From Coriolopsis trogii (taxonomy: Eukaryota > Basidiomycota > Agaricomycetes > Polyporales > Polyporaceae): a stretch of 64,000 nt of DNA. The stretch lies in contig JAHYIO010000001.1 of assembly GCA_020543525.1 (NCBI GenBank), positions 1,364,001 to 1,428,000 of the forward strand. The letters run 5' to 3'. Below, one piece after another: positions 12,120-23,647 of the stretch. The number at the start of each line of letters is the position of its first letter. Positions within the stretch are counted from its first letter, which is position 1. Both the position numbers and the translations under genes were made by a program. A model generated the notes under the pieces. The model worked only from the letters and a program-made list of their open reading frames with translations. It searched no databases and had not been told where the DNA came from.

Positions 12120-14249
12120 TCATGCGCGGCACAACTGTGCGAGGCTATGGTCCAGCCCAAGCAGCAGGAGTGACAGCATCTCGCGGTTGCTCTTCACGAG
12201 CTCCAGCTCGTTCTCCGCCGTCTCCCTGACGCACTCCCACGCCGCACCCGCCTCTTTCGCCGCGATCGCGATCGACGACTTCGCCTGCACCTGCTTCGCT
12301 TGAAGCGCGGCGGCACGGCTCGCGCCCAGCGCGTCTTCAGCCTTGCGGACGGCGTCCTTCGCGCTCCGGTCCTGGTCGCGCAGCATCTCCTCGAGTACCG
12401 CGATCTGCTCCGTCCGCTGGCTCTCAATGAGCAGGTTTCCATGCACCTGCTGCTCGAGGGCCGAGATCTGGCGCGCAAGCTCCTCCGCGTCGCGCATCCG
12501 CGCCTCTTTCGCAGCGTACAGCTGCTCCTCCAGGTGCTGCATCTGCATGAGACGCTCCTGAGCCCTCTGCTCGGCGGCTGCAAGCTGCAGGCGGAGGAGT
12601 GTTGCGGCACCGCTGTCCGCTGCTGAGACCGGGGGTTCGGGGTCGAACAGTCGTGCCGTGTTGTGAATGGCGGGCGAGGGCGTTACATCAGGGAGGAGGA
12701 CCTGCGAGATGGAACCGTAGCCGGTGGGGGAGGGAAGCGCGCTGAGGTTCGGGCTGTCTGGGACGTCAATCACGCTCAGACTGGGCGAGGCGGCCCCAGA
12801 ACGGAATGGGAGTGGAATCTCAGAGATCAACCGCTCGACGTCCTCATCGTCGAGGGACTTGCTGTGTTGCGCGAGTTGTTCCCAGGAGAGAATCGAGCCA
12901 CGGTCATTGCCTGGATGCCGCGGTTTCGGGCGGAGGAATGGAGAGCCATCGGCTGACGGAGAGGCGTACGAGAGGTTGGACCGAGAGGGCAGGAAACCGG
13001 GACGCGAGGGAGTATGTGGGTCACTCTGACTGTCGTCTGCCTTCGACCTGAATATTCTCGGGATTGCAGGAGTGGGCGCGGTAGGAGAGGCAATGGCGCT
13101 GAGCATGAACTCGACATCATCTGCATCGATGCTGTCCATGCTGCTATCCTCCGTTATGATGCCGGGTGTGTGCGGAGCAGGCACAGACGCCCCACGCGTA
13201 TGAAGGATGCCGCTCCTAGAACTGCCGTTCTTACGTGTTGATACACGACCGAGGGGAGACTCTGGAGGGGCCCGAAGTGGACTGCCTTCACGAGACACGT
13301 TGTTTAGACGCAACGAGTTGGATCCCTTTAGGACATTGCCGAGCACGGTAGGTGTAGGAGGTGAATTGGGTGTGCGAGACGAAGCAGACGACGCAGAGGA
13401 CGGAGGTCGGGCGGCAGTCGCTCGAACAGAGCCTGTGCCAGCCACTGGATGAGTAGACGTCTTGCTCAGTTTCGACGCCTTCGTGGATGTGGTTCGAATA
13501 GAGGCAGGAGAACCCTTCGGCTGAGGGAGTCCTTTGGTTCCCTTGTCCTTCTGCTCTGGAGTCGCTGGTCTAACGTTGATCGCTGAGGTCAAATTAACCT
13601 TCAATGCAGCGCGGTGCGGCAGTGGGGATATTGCACGTCCCGTCTTGCTGTCAGCAGGAGCATCGAGCTCTTTGGGGGTCTTCACCTCGTCCGTCTCATC
13701 ATCAGAGCTGCTCAGACGACGTCGCCTGCTCTGGAGGGTGGGAGACGCGGACTTCTTCGGGGGTGCAATGGCAGCGTCCCCCAGCATAGAGCGGGGTCTG
13801 TACTTTGGAAGACCAGACCCAGCAAGTGAGTTACGGTTGCGCACCGATGAGCGGACACTAGCGCTCTTAGGGCTTGCGCTGTCCGACGGCGACGAGGACT
13901 GCTCATCGGGTGGCGGGGCAAGCTTTCTGAGCGCGGACTGTCTGCGAGACGCACGAGTGATGGTTTTGAGGTCGGGCGATTCGTCGACCTCCTTCTTCTT
14001 CGTCGACGCCTTGTCGGCCGTTGCGCGGGTAACTGGGGGAGGAGCGAGGTTGATGGCGCTGGTACGGCGGTGTGTAGTGTCCTTCTTCTTGTTCGACTTC
14101 TCCTTCTCGTTCTCCTTGTGATCCTTGTGCATGACGTCCGCAATGGCCTTGCCAACAGAGGAGAGGCCAAAGGACTGGCGAATGGAACTGCGAGTGGTTG
14201 GTTTCGTGCGTAGAGACGCGCCACTGCCGGACGCGGTGTCGACTGGCAT
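12120..14249 (-). CDS. Unrecognised Ser/Pro-rich protein with C-terminal coiled coil
   Basis: One uninterrupted frame of 709 aa starting at MPVDTASGSGAS. No catalytic domain is recognisable. Residues 1-540 are low-complexity and disordered: very rich in Ser, Pro, Thr, Arg and Lys, with many SP/TP and RRxS sites, including RASRRQSALRKLAPPP near residue 105. A short conserved-looking acidic patch, LDDEDVERLISEIPLPF, lies near 465. From about 560 to 700 the heptads are strong (LAAAEQRAQERLMQMQHLEE, ARQISALEQQVHG, QIAVLEEMLRDQDRSAKDA), ending AWECVRETAENELELVKSNR. This looks like a phospho-regulated scaffold or cytoskeletal adaptor; that is inference from composition only. Being intronless is unusual in this neighbourhood. 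Tail to tail with SPC7. Confidence 0.8.
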   Translation of the reverse strand: MPVDTASGSGASLRTKPTTRSSIRQSFGLSSVGKAIADVMHKDHKENEKEKSNKKKDTTHRRTSAINLAPPPVTRATADKASTKKKEVDESPDLKTITRASRRQSALRKLAPPPDEQSSSPSDSASPKSASVRSSVRNRNSLAGSGLPKYRPRSMLGDAAIAPPKKSASPTLQSRRRRLSSSDDETDEVKTPKELDAPADSKTGRAISPLPHRAALKVNLTSAINVRPATPEQKDKGTKGLPQPKGSPASIRTTSTKASKLSKTSTHPVAGTGSVRATAARPPSSASSASSRTPNSPPTPTVLGNVLKGSNSLRLNNVSREGSPLRAPPESPLGRVSTRKNGSSRSGILHTRGASVPAPHTPGIITEDSSMDSIDADDVEFMLSAIASPTAPTPAIPRIFRSKADDSQSDPHTPSRPGFLPSRSNLSYASPSADGSPFLRPKPRHPGNDRGSILSWEQLAQHSKSLDDEDVERLISEIPLPFRSGAASPSLSVIDVPDSPNLSALPSPTGYGSISQVLLPDVTPSPAIHNTARLFDPEPPVSAADSGAATLLRLQLAAAEQRAQERLMQMQHLEEQLYAAKEARMRDAEELARQISALEQQVHGNLLIESQRTEQIAVLEEMLRDQDRSAKDAVRKAEDALGASRAAALQAKQVQAKSSIAIAAKEAGAAWECVRETAENELELVKSNREMLSLLLLGLDHSLAQLCRA

Positions 14250-15412
14250 GATGGGGAGGGAATGGAAGTGTATATATGGGCCGGTGTGGTTAGGGTGTTC
14301 GTGGGGGTCGTGGACGTCGAGGGATGATCATGGGGGGAAGGAGGGTGAAATGATCTGGGCGGTCGCGATATTCGTCGCTACATACACCGTGTGAACCAAG
14401 TTCAAGTTCAACCACTCTCAGTGCCACTGCCAGGCACGTTGCGCGCTCGCCGCCAACCACGTCCTTTACCATACTCGTGTCGCGCCTGCCCCTCTCCATG
14501 CGTCGCTGCGTGTCCCGAAAGGTCCTGTGTACCGCATAACGCGCTGTACAACTCGGAGCGACCAAGACAATGGGTGCTTTATACATACGACATCCCAAAC
14601 TTTTGGTCCCCGACTATCACAAACACTGTTCCAACCCCTTTCCATGCACACAGGACCGGTTCCCATCTACATCCTGAGATGCTGCAGGTCTCGTCTGGCA
14701 GTATATGAACGGTCAACCACGGCTGTCGCTCCGATAGTCACAAGCACCGGCAAGTATGCGCCGAATCGCGGGAAGCATTCCCCAGTACACGCTATGTACC
14801 CCAGAACGCGGGCTTTGACCTGACGTGCAGGCTGGTGAAACACTCATTGCGCATCCTTGGATTTGAAGGCGATTGAGGCGTTCCACCACTGGGCTTACTG
14901 ACAGCATCTGGGTTGGAGACAGAATGTATCGCTACCGGCGCAGAATGGATTCCGCCTGCTGACGCGCTTCTTGCACAGTTACGGTCGCTGAGTTGACTAG
15001 TACCAGAGACATACATGTTTCTGGCGACTGTTCCTTTGGGAGCGCTTTCATGATGGTCGCGAAGAAGAGAGCATCTGTCCGCAAATCTCAGAACGTCCAC
15101 ACCACCCGTTCAATTGCAACCTCTCTATCGTACTCAGGCGCCATTGTCGAGCTTCAGACCTTCGACTGCCTTACTAAGTGTGAATTGTCTCTGGTCTGAC
15201 CAGCCGGGCTTTGGTGGTTCGACATTTTACCCAGCGCGCTGTGGCTGAGGATCTGACTGGACCGGGCTTGAGCTGGGTAGACCGGGCCGAGGCAGAGAGT
15301 GGGGGGAGAAGACGTCAGGGAGGCGCTTAGCTGCTTTTATCTTCTCGACCATCAGCTTGCCCACCTCCGGCACACTTCCCCTCTCGCCCACAAACGACAC
15401 ACTATCAACAAA
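14250..15412. other. Intergenic region, no supported gene
   Basis: About 1.16 kb holding the promoters of the coiled-coil gene (leftward) and the transketolase gene (rightward). Short open frames here lack family features or coherent splice sites. The part just before 15413 is pyrimidine-rich, as expected for a transcription start region. Confidence 0.6.
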
Positions 15413-17961
15413 ATGGCGGGCACCGACGCGAAGTTTCCTATCGACATGAGCAAGCTGCAGAAGTGCGTATACTTCGCATGTCAAACTCACATAACGTACC
15501 ATTGCTCATTAACGCTTTATGCCAATCCCACAATCGCAGGCTTGTCCTCGATCCTTCCAAGCCTCAGCTCTCGGATGAGCAACGCTCTACGCTGAAGAAT
15601 AACATTCAGATTATGCGCGATGCTATCGTACTCTTCACCGCGACCGGTGCTGCGAGGGGTGTCAGCGGGCACACCGGTACGTAAACTGTCTTACAGGCTA
15701 AACCAATCCTCAACTCGTCTCCTCCAGGTGGTGCGTACGATACTGTTCCCGAGGTGGCCATACTCCTATCGCTCTTCAACTACTCTGAGAGCTACGTTCC
15801 CATCCTCTTCGACGAAGCTGGTGAGTAATGGTTGCTCCGTCCTTGACTACACAGTTCTTGAACTCAGTTCGTCAAAGGTCACCGTGTTGCAACGCAATAC
15901 CTTGTCTCTGCCCTTGAGGGACACCTGCCCTTTGAGCATCTCCTTCACTATCGTGAAGCCAACTCGAAGCTTCCTGGTCATCCCGAGCTTGGCCTCACGC
16001 CCGGCGTGAAGTTCTCCTCCGGCCGCCTCGGTCATGTCTGGCCCTTCGTGAATGGTGTAGCTCTAGCCAATCGCGACAAGACCGTATTCCTGCTCGGGTC
16101 CGATGGTTCCCAGCAGGTATGTTTCTCGTGTCTTCTGCTCACACGCGAATTCTCACAGGACTCGCGATGAAATAGGAAGGGAACGACGCAGAGGCCGCCC
16201 GTCTCGCTGTCGCGCAGAACTTGAACGTGAAGCTCCTCATCGACGACAACGATGTCACGATTGCCGGACACCCATCAGAGTATTTGAAGGGTTACGACAT
16301 TGGCAAGACTCTCGAGGGTCACGGACTCAAGGTCATCACTGTGAACGGTGAAGACATCGATGCTCTCTGGAGTGCTGTTTCCCAAATCGTAACTTTCAAT
16401 GGGCCCGCTGCTAGTATGTCTGGTAGTTTCACACGCATATGCCCACCAACTAATCTCCGTTGTGTTAGTTGTCTGCAAGCGCAAGATGGCGCCCGGCGTA
16501 AGCATGCTTCAACTTAAACAGGAAGGATAATAACTCATCTACGCTCCTCACAGGTCCCCGATATCGAGGGCAGCAGCCATGGACACGATGTCATCCCTGT
16601 GAAGGGCGCTCTCAATTATTTCAAGAAGCGTGGTTATCCCGATGGCTTCGGTGCAGACATCTTGAATAACATCAAGCCCTACGCTTTCCCTTACCTGTAT
16701 ATTGGATCTTCGAAGGAGCTCGGCGCCAACCGTGTCGTGTTTGGTGAGGCCGTCAACCTGGTCCTCGACACTTTGTCAAAGGAGGAGGCTGCGAAGAAGG
16801 TTATGGTCATTGACAGTAGGTTCTTTTGCATCGACGTTCATTCCCGCCTTCTGACATGGCTTGATAGGCGATCTTGAGGGCTCGACTGGTCTGAAGGTCA
16901 TTCACCAGAAGCATCCTGAAGTCTTCATTCCGTCGGGTATTATGGAGCGTGGTAACTTCAGCGCTGCCGCTGGATTCGGTTTCGACTCTGAGAAATACGG
17001 AGTGTTCTCGACGTTCTCGGCATTCTTGGAGATGGTCATCTCTGAGCTTACGATGGCCCGTCTCAACTTCTGCAATATTTTGTGCCACTTCTCGCACTCA
17101 GGAGGTACGCAGAGCATGATCGAGGGATACGGGGATAACTGACTGAGCTGTCGTCGGGTAGTTGACGAGATGGCTGACAACACGTGCCATTTCGGTGTCA
17201 ACTCGTTCTTCGCCGACAACGGCCTCGCGGATACTCAGTCGTGGTTGTACTTCCCTGCAGACCCCGCACAGATGACGGCGATCGTGAAGCGCGTGTTCTT
17301 CGACAAGGGCGTGCGGTTCATCTTCTCCACGCGGTCAAAGGTACCATGGCTCCTCAAAGAGGATGGCTCGCGGTACTTCGATGGAAACTACGAGTTTGTT
17401 CCCGGCAAGGATGAGGTCATCGCTGAGGGCAAGGCTGGCTACGTTGTGTCGTATGGGGACATGCTTTACCGCTCGTGGGACGCGGTGCTGCGTTGCAGGC
17501 AGGAGGGCCTCGACGTCGGTCTCATCAACAAGCCAACGCTCAACTTGGTTGATGAGCAGGTGTGTTCACTCATGTCTGTTCGCATCGCACTATACTGACT
17601 GAGAGTTCAAGACTATCCGCAAAATTGGCGCAAGCCCCTTCGTCCTCGTGGTCGAGTCTCTGAACCAGAAGACCGGTGTAAGTTCTCTCTCAACTATCAT
17701 TTGTAAACTCTAGTCTCAACTTCTTGGCCTCTCGCAACAGCTCGGCTCGAAGTTCGGGACTTGGCTTCTGGAGCGCGGCCTCACTCCCAAGTACGGCTAC
17801 ATGGGCACGAACAAGGAGGGCTGCGGTGGTCTTACGGAGCAGATTCCTCACCAGGGTCTCGACCCTCAGTGTAAGTCCTCAGTCAAGCCACGTATACCTA
17901 TTTCTTCGTTCTCATCCATTCTTCAGCGATCATCCTCAAGATCAAGCAGCTTTCGCAGTGA
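15413..17961 (+). CDS. Transketolase-family ThDP enzyme
   Basis: Two-carbon ketol transfer between sugar phosphates (pentose phosphate pathway) is the family reaction; the exact substrate is not certain. Twelve exons: 15413-15462, 15540-15676, 15728-15820, 15878-16116, 16176-16413, 16469-16497, 16554-16815, 16868-17104, 17162-17559, 17612-17677, 17741-17870, 17927-17961; 637 aa. The ThDP-binding signature begins at GSDGSQQEGND (167-177) and continues to KLLIDDNDVTIAG. The substrate-proximal GHTGGAYDTVPE lies near residue 62. The central pyrimidine domain includes VMERGNFSAAAGFGFD-like sequence, and the C-terminal domain ends IILKIKQLSQ. It diverges from ordinary cytosolic transketolase (PILFDEAGHRVATQYL, HYREANSKLPGHPELGLTPG), so it may be a fungal paralogue. 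All phases agree. Sequence after 17961 is a 3' UTR. Confidence 0.88.
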
Positions 17962-18223
17962 ATATCTACCAAGGTCGCTCGCTTGGATGTCGCAGTGTAC
18001 GATATGCATCAAAAGAAGTACCTGGTAGGATGAAACAATGGTGTACATATATAGAGTTGCGTAATGTCAAGGAGTTCCTTTCCTACGCAGGCGAATGTCT
18101 AGTTTAGTTCACTCAGTGTCCGCTAGTCATCCCGACGGCCCTTGGAGCAGGCGTCTGCAGAGATGTGCCTCATGCCTCCACAAAGCCCACGAATATACGT
18201 GAGATGACGTGTGCGCAGGGTGT

Positions 18224-20137
18224 TTACCACATGAAACGACCTACGCCTACACGTTCCTTGTACAAGAACACCCACATCGTCACACCGTTGATCGCTGCAT
18301 ACCACAAAGCCTCCAGACCCAAGCCCCAGAGTGGGACGTCCTTCACCTGCGCCCTGAGCAGTATGTATGGGATCAAGAAGTATCGCGGCTCGAGAAGTGG
18401 CGTAGGAAGCAACGTTGGGACTACGCAGACCGGGAGAAGCAGCGTCTGCAGCAGGGTCTGATCGTGGCCTGCGAGGAAGTGGTCAGACGGTTCGCGCTCC
18501 AGTGAGATCCGGCATCGAGCTCCGGTGAGGGGAGACGCACCGATCCGCAGGTACCATGCCCAAGCACACGCTATATACCCTGGAACGAGGAGATATGGCA
18601 CGAGCGGGTGGAGGAGGAAGACGCGCCGCCAGATGTAGAAGGTGTAATGGCGGTTGTCTGACAGCAGGAACGGGTGCTGGATCCTGGTGTTCATGTTTTG
18701 GGGCGTCAGCGGGAGTGCGGGGCCAAAAGCCGGGACGGAGAGACGGAACGCAACGTACGTGAACTTGTAGATCGTGAGGCACATGAGCGCGGTTGCTACA
18801 CCGGTGACGGCCGTATTTCTGTGTGGGGAAAGTTAGCAGAAGTATGTGTATGTGAAACGTGCAGGGGCGAGTACCTCTTGCTCCCAAACATCCGCGCGCG
18901 GACGTCGTGTGCGAGAGTCATGACGCCACCCTTGCCGCTCACCAATGCGGGCCATCCAAATGCGGTGGCGAAGCCCACAAAGTAGTACAGCTGCGGTACG
19001 TGGAATGCGGGGATGTGGTTCGACTTGTCACCTAGTTTAGCAGGACGCTAAGTGTCTCCTGTACGGAAGGACCGATATTGGGACGAGCGGACTTGCCTAG
19101 GACGATCCCTCCATTCCACACTACGAAAGCTCCGAATGCCGCGACGTCAAGGGCATAGGGGATCAGCGCGGGCAGTATATCCGGCAAGACCTTCGCAAGA
19201 CTCAGGCCGGACCACAGCAGATCACCTACAAGATTTGGAGGTAGCCTCATGTCAGATCCCCAGCATCATCACTATACACTCTCCTTCCTCTTCCGTACAC
19301 GCACCTGGTCGCGCCTCGAGGGCGAGTGGATCGTGCAACTTTGCTGGAGGCTTCTCATTTGGTAATGCGCGTCGGAACCGCAAGTACACGAGCTGGCTGG
19401 AGGCGTATGCGTACAGGACCCAGATGATGTTGTTCTGACGGAAGGTGCAGCTGACGAGGCCTACCTACCACGCTTATTCTACGTGAATCTCTCTCCCCAC
19501 CGACCCGCGGGGACCAGCGAGGCAACGTACCAGGGCGGCAAGCCAGTGCCTACCTTGCGAGGCCAAGACGGATGTCGAGACTACGGAGACTAGGCTGGGA
19601 ACCTCTGTGTAGTAGAGGAAGCCGAAGAACCAGGCAAGAGGGAACGAGGCGAGAACCACCGCCTCGAGTATGGGACTCGTGAGGGACTGCGGAGGTCTTT
19701 CCCGTTTGTGGTAGCAGATGATTGGGGTCAAAGCAATAGGGAGCGTGAGTAGGGATAGCATTGGTGTCAAGCGGAGCATGGAGAGGTTGCATTTAAACAT
19801 GAAGACCTTCTTGAGAATGAGACTGAGAACATAGCTGCGAGTCTTGCTCAACCATGCATCATCCGAGAGTTCAAGACGCACTCACAGACCAGGAGGTGTC
19901 GTTATCTTGGGATCCCATGCCCAGTAGTCGCCGTTACAGTACGCCTGCGCCTGGGGAACGTGGAAGGGCTCGTCCTGTATCCGAGATTCCCAAGCATGAG
20001 TCTGTGCATTCTGCAGAGAATGCATCATGACGCACCATGTATGGCTCTGTAACCTGTTCATTGATAGACTTCAAGACTGCGACCGCGACCGCACAAAAGA
20101 CAACATAGTAGGCCGGCGCCGGGGATGTCGAGGACAT
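18224..20137 (-). CDS. ALG10: Dol-P-Glc:Glc2Man9GlcNAc2-PP-Dol alpha-1,2-glucosyltransferase (ALG10/DIE2)
   Basis: Adds the terminal glucose to the lipid-linked oligosaccharide in the ER lumen, the last step before transfer to protein. Nine exons: 20036-20137, 19886-19974, 19554-19834, 19305-19460, 19097-19225, 18875-19031, 18759-18818, 18541-18683, 18224-18468; 453 aa, multi-pass membrane. Family landmarks: [16 protein letters not shown] with the acidic DE after the first membrane segment, [53 protein letters not shown]-like [32 protein letters not shown], and [15 protein letters not shown]. The intron at 19032-19096 has a GC donor (AG-GCAAGT). The introns at 18684-18758 (75 nt) and 18469-18540 (72 nt) contain no in-frame stop, so unspliced transcripts would still read through. 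Start chosen at [11 protein letters not shown]; a start 16 codons upstream is possible. Divergent from MTQ2. Confidence 0.92.
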
Positions 20138-20274
20138 GGTGGCCCTATGCCAGATGGTGTTTACCGATTCGGGCAACTCGATCACGACACGTACCGACGC
20201 GTATGGGCGCTAAAACGACGCGTCTCCTTGTCTTCAGCCCTTGCGTTTGACTCCTGCCTTCTACATCTGTTGAC
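20138..20274. promoter_or_regulatory. Compact divergent promoter of ALG10 and MTQ2
   Basis: Only 137 bp between the two ATGs. It contains two close copies of the ACGCG core (around 20194-20221). No TATA box is evident. The interval is deduced from gene starts. Confidence 0.45.
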
Positions 20275-21259
20275 ATGCTCCCCACGCCGGATCTCTCTCA
20301 CTTGAAAACCTCAGACTACGAACATGTCTATGAACCAGCAGGTCAGCACTGCTGAGACATCACGCACCAACACATTGTGAACCATTCGCCCAGAGGACAC
20401 TTTCATTCTCCTAGACGCGCTAGAGGGGGACGCGAGTGAGCTTCGTGAGTTGAAGCCACGCATATGTTTGGAGATTGGGTGAGATTCTCTCCGGTATACA
20501 TATTCAGCTATTCGGCTATACTAAGTCAAGGTAGTTCAGGGTCTGGCTGCGTCAGTGCCTTCCTTGGCAGCATACTGGGATCTTCGTCGTCTCGTATGAA
20601 TGCTTTGTCTGACCCCTACGCTTCGCCCTAATATTTGACGCTAGTCTACCTTACAACCGACATTAACCCCTATGCTTGTCGAGCTACCAAGGCTACAGGG
20701 ACCCAAAATCGAGTGAGCCGCTACGTCAATATAAGTTGCTAGGTCGTCACTGAACGGGTCTCAGTAGGTCCCTTTAGAGCCCATCTTAGGGTCGTTATGC
20801 GGACCATTCCAAAGACGGCTAAATCGAGCCATCGACGTCCTTGTTTTCAATCCACCCTATGTTCCTACAGAAAGGGATGAAGCAGATGCCGCCCAACGAG
20901 ATGCAAACATTGCCGGGGCGTGGGCTGGTGGTCAAGATGGCATGGCCCTTACGGACATTCTGCTCGAACAGGTCGATGTATGCGTCACGTTATTTCCAAA
21001 CAACCCAAGCCTCATCTATGATCAACAGGATCTCTTGGCGCCCCAAGGGAGGTTCTATCTGGTTGCTGTGAAACAGAATGACGTCCCAGGCATCCTTCGC
21101 AAAATGCTGTCGCAGCACCGATTAGAAGGCGAGGTAAGTTCTCAGTATAGCTGATCGAGCTGAATGTTGAAGCACTTCACATAGATTGTACTCCAGCGCC
21201 GAGCGGGGAGGGAGCATTTATATGTACTGAAATTCCGAAGACAGCATCCCGATCCGTGA
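20275..21259 (+). CDS. MTQ2: eRF1 glutamine methyltransferase catalytic subunit (MTQ2/N6AMT1/HemK2)
   Basis: S-adenosylmethionine enzyme that methylates the Gln of the GGQ motif in release factor eRF1, normally with the partner Trm112. Seven exons: 20275-20341, 20394-20478, 20535-20593, 20645-20712, 20768-20977, 21029-21133, 21185-21259; 222 aa, the usual length. The N-terminus MLPTPDLSHLKTSDYEHVYE joins to PAEDTFILLDALEG. SAM motif I is LEIGSGSG (51-55 GSGSG), followed by YLTTDINPYACRAT. The catalytic NPPY is at 121-124 in VLVFNPPYVPTE. AWAGGQDGMALTD and DLLAPQGRFYLVAVKQND complete the fold, ending HLYVLKFRRQHPDP. The acceptor for exon 3 was set at 20534 rather than the next AG because only that keeps GSGSG. 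Convergent with the TauD-type gene, 65 bp apart. Confidence 0.93.
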
Positions 21260-21324
21260 TGATACAACATTCTGTCACATTTATATCAAGACCTCGTAAA
21301 CTATGGTACCCTCTCGATCATACA

Positions 21325-22629
21325 TCACAATTTCAGACTGTCGGAAGCCGGAATGGGACGCTCAGCTTGAGGTGTGATGCGGGCTCCGTGACGACGCGCG
21401 TTCGTCTTTTCGAAGTCGAGGATTGCAGACTATCACAAGGGTCAGTCATTTCGTCGCTCTGAGCGCACTGAAGAAATGTGCATACGTGAGCGGTAATGCG
21501 GTTGTCCCAAAGGACAACGGTGTTCGGCTCCCACTTTACGCGGGCTTGGTTGTCGAGGCCCTTGTCAATATGGTCGTATAGGAAGTTGAGGATGGCCTCT
21601 GCGTATCGGAGGCATTAGTGAGTATTCGTCTTCTCTACGCTAGCGCATATGCCTTACCAGACTCCTCGACCTTGAGGCCGACGATGCGGCGGGTGAACTG
21701 ACGGTTCACGTAGAGGGCCTCCTCGCCAGTAACAGGGTGTCGCCGAACGACGGGGTGAACGTTCTCGACAGGCTCGCGGCGGACGACACCGCCACGGCGA
21801 CCAGAGCGAGAGAACTCTGCCTGCTCGAAGCCCGAGTGCGTCGCCTTCAGCGTCTTGAGGAACTCGCGGAACGTAGGAGAGAGACGGCTGAACGCAGATA
21901 CCTGCGACGTGAAGATGGTGTCGCCTCCAGTTGACGGCTGCGAGAGGAGGAAAAATGTCGTGAGACCCGGCGGCTGGAGCTCGTAGGACACGTCCGAGTG
22001 CCAGACGGTACCGCGGATGCGCTCCTCGAGCTCGAAGTTGTAGGTTGTGTTCGCGTCGCGGTACACAAGGTGCAGCTCGGGCACGCCATCGGGGTGACCA
22101 GATGTGGGGTGGATGTGCAGGCGGCCGAAGTAGCTGCCCCACTCGCGGTAGAACTCCACACCGCGGTCGATAAAGTCTTGCTGGTCGCGGAAGACAACAA
22201 GGCCCCTCCTGGCAACCTGTTGTTGTTGCACGCAAGCGGGAATACCATGAGCAGGGGGACAATGGCTAGGTGCGTCATGCATGGGAATGTTCCTGAAGTT
22301 CCACGTACCTCCAGAGCCAGCTGATCGCGCCCGTCGTTATCGAGGGCTGCGAGACTAACGCCGCGAACCTCTGTTCCCAACCGTGGGGTGATCTCGATAA
22401 CGCTAGTTGCGTTGTCGAGGAATGACCGGGCATTGGGGTGAGACAGCGCCCGGTGTCCGGGATCGACGTGCTCGAATGGGGTCAAGGGCGGGTAGTGTTC
22501 GTCCTTTGGAAAGACCGGGAGGAGGTGAGCATACTTGTACTCTTCGGTCTTCTTCTCCTCCGTTGATTGGTTGGGACGGAGCGACAGAGTCGGCAGAGAC
22601 TCAGTAATCGTTTCGACAGCTGTAGACAT
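21325..22629 (-). CDS. TauD-type Fe(II)/2-oxoglutarate dioxygenase (JLP1-like sulfonate dioxygenase)
   Basis: Non-haem iron enzyme that couples 2-oxoglutarate decarboxylation to hydroxylation, typically releasing sulfite from sulfonates such as taurine. Four exons: 22309-22629, 21658-22216, 21486-21598, 21325-21429; 365 aa. The iron ligands are visible: H180 and D182 in VWHSDVSYEL and the distal H331 in LWDNRITAH, with the 2-oxoglutarate-binding Arg in RRHGARITPQAERP near the end. GRLHIHPTSGHPDGVPELHL and LSQPSTGGDTIF are typical of the fungal JLP1-like branch. Start at MSTAVETITESLP; an ATG three codons earlier is also possible. No signal peptide, so cytosolic. Divergent from an OPT peptide transporter, which suggests a shared nutrient-scavenging control. 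The substrate could also be a phenoxy acid or an alkyl sulfate. Confidence 0.9.
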
Positions 22630-23647
22630 GGCGATCAACGCGAGTCAGTGATGGTACAGCTCAATCTAGTCCGGGAGGGAGGGTTCCAAAGCTATCTCGC
22701 TCCCTCACGCGGCATATAAGGGTGCGTATCATCGTCATACGCCATGGAGCTCACGCAATCCTGGCGAGCATTGAGGAAGCCTGGATTATGCATTCATCCC
22801 ACAGTCCACCAGACGGCGGTCCGCAAAGTGGTCACGATACGTACGGGGGCGATTGCGGCATGCGGGGCAGTATTTATGGCGTAAAGACGTGCTGGGAGAA
22901 GATAAGATTCAACGTGAGTTATCTTATCTGGGTCTGAGATAGCGATCCTCTCCGAAGCGCCCGAGCGCCTGATCAAGGACCGACAGCCGAGGTGGCAGGA
23001 CTTGTGACCGCCTTTGGACTCTGTCTATTGTGTCGGCTCATCCCGACGTTCCTGCTGGAAATGCCACCCGCGTGCATTGACAATAAGACAAATCTTCTTC
23101 GCTCTTCCGAGGCCCTAACTTTCGTATTCAGATAGGCACCTCACTTACGCTCTGCCTCCGCCAGATCGCACGAGGACGTTTCAGCAACCTCATGTCTTGC
23201 GCTAGAGTCATCCCTGCTCCCAAAAACTGCAGCTTGCAAGGCTGTGGGAGGCAGTCGTGCTAAGAGCACTTACACGGCATTTACATCTTCGGCAAGTCTT
23301 GCCATTGCCTACAATGGAAGGAGCGCCGGACGATCACTCTCCGCCTCCGAAAGTCTTGTGTCCGATCGAATGATCACACGTCTTATTGTCTCGCTCCTCC
23401 CTATCCCTCACGCTGTCCCGACCTATACTGGCATCTTTCCAGTCATCTCGACCCGCCCTTCGTCGCTTAGGTAGGATCCGTCAGACAAGACAATTGGGAC
23501 GGACCATGCGTTCAATGCTTCTCAGGCGCGACGACGACGATTCAAAAGCTCAGCTTTTCCGCAATGCCAGTCACCTCCCTCTCCTCTTCCCGACGTCCCT
23601 TCTTCCTTTTTCTTGCGGAGACTTTGTAGTCCGGTACTGCTGCTACC
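22630..23647. promoter_or_regulatory. Shared upstream region of the TauD-type and OPT genes with a GATA cluster
   Basis: 1,018 bp between divergent starts with no supported gene. Four GATA-type motifs sit within 42 bp: GATAAG at 22901-22906, TTATCT at 22919-22924 and 22924-22929, and GATA at 22938-22941. Such clusters are targets of AreA/Nit2-type GATA factors in ascomycetes. Role here is inferred. Confidence 0.5.
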
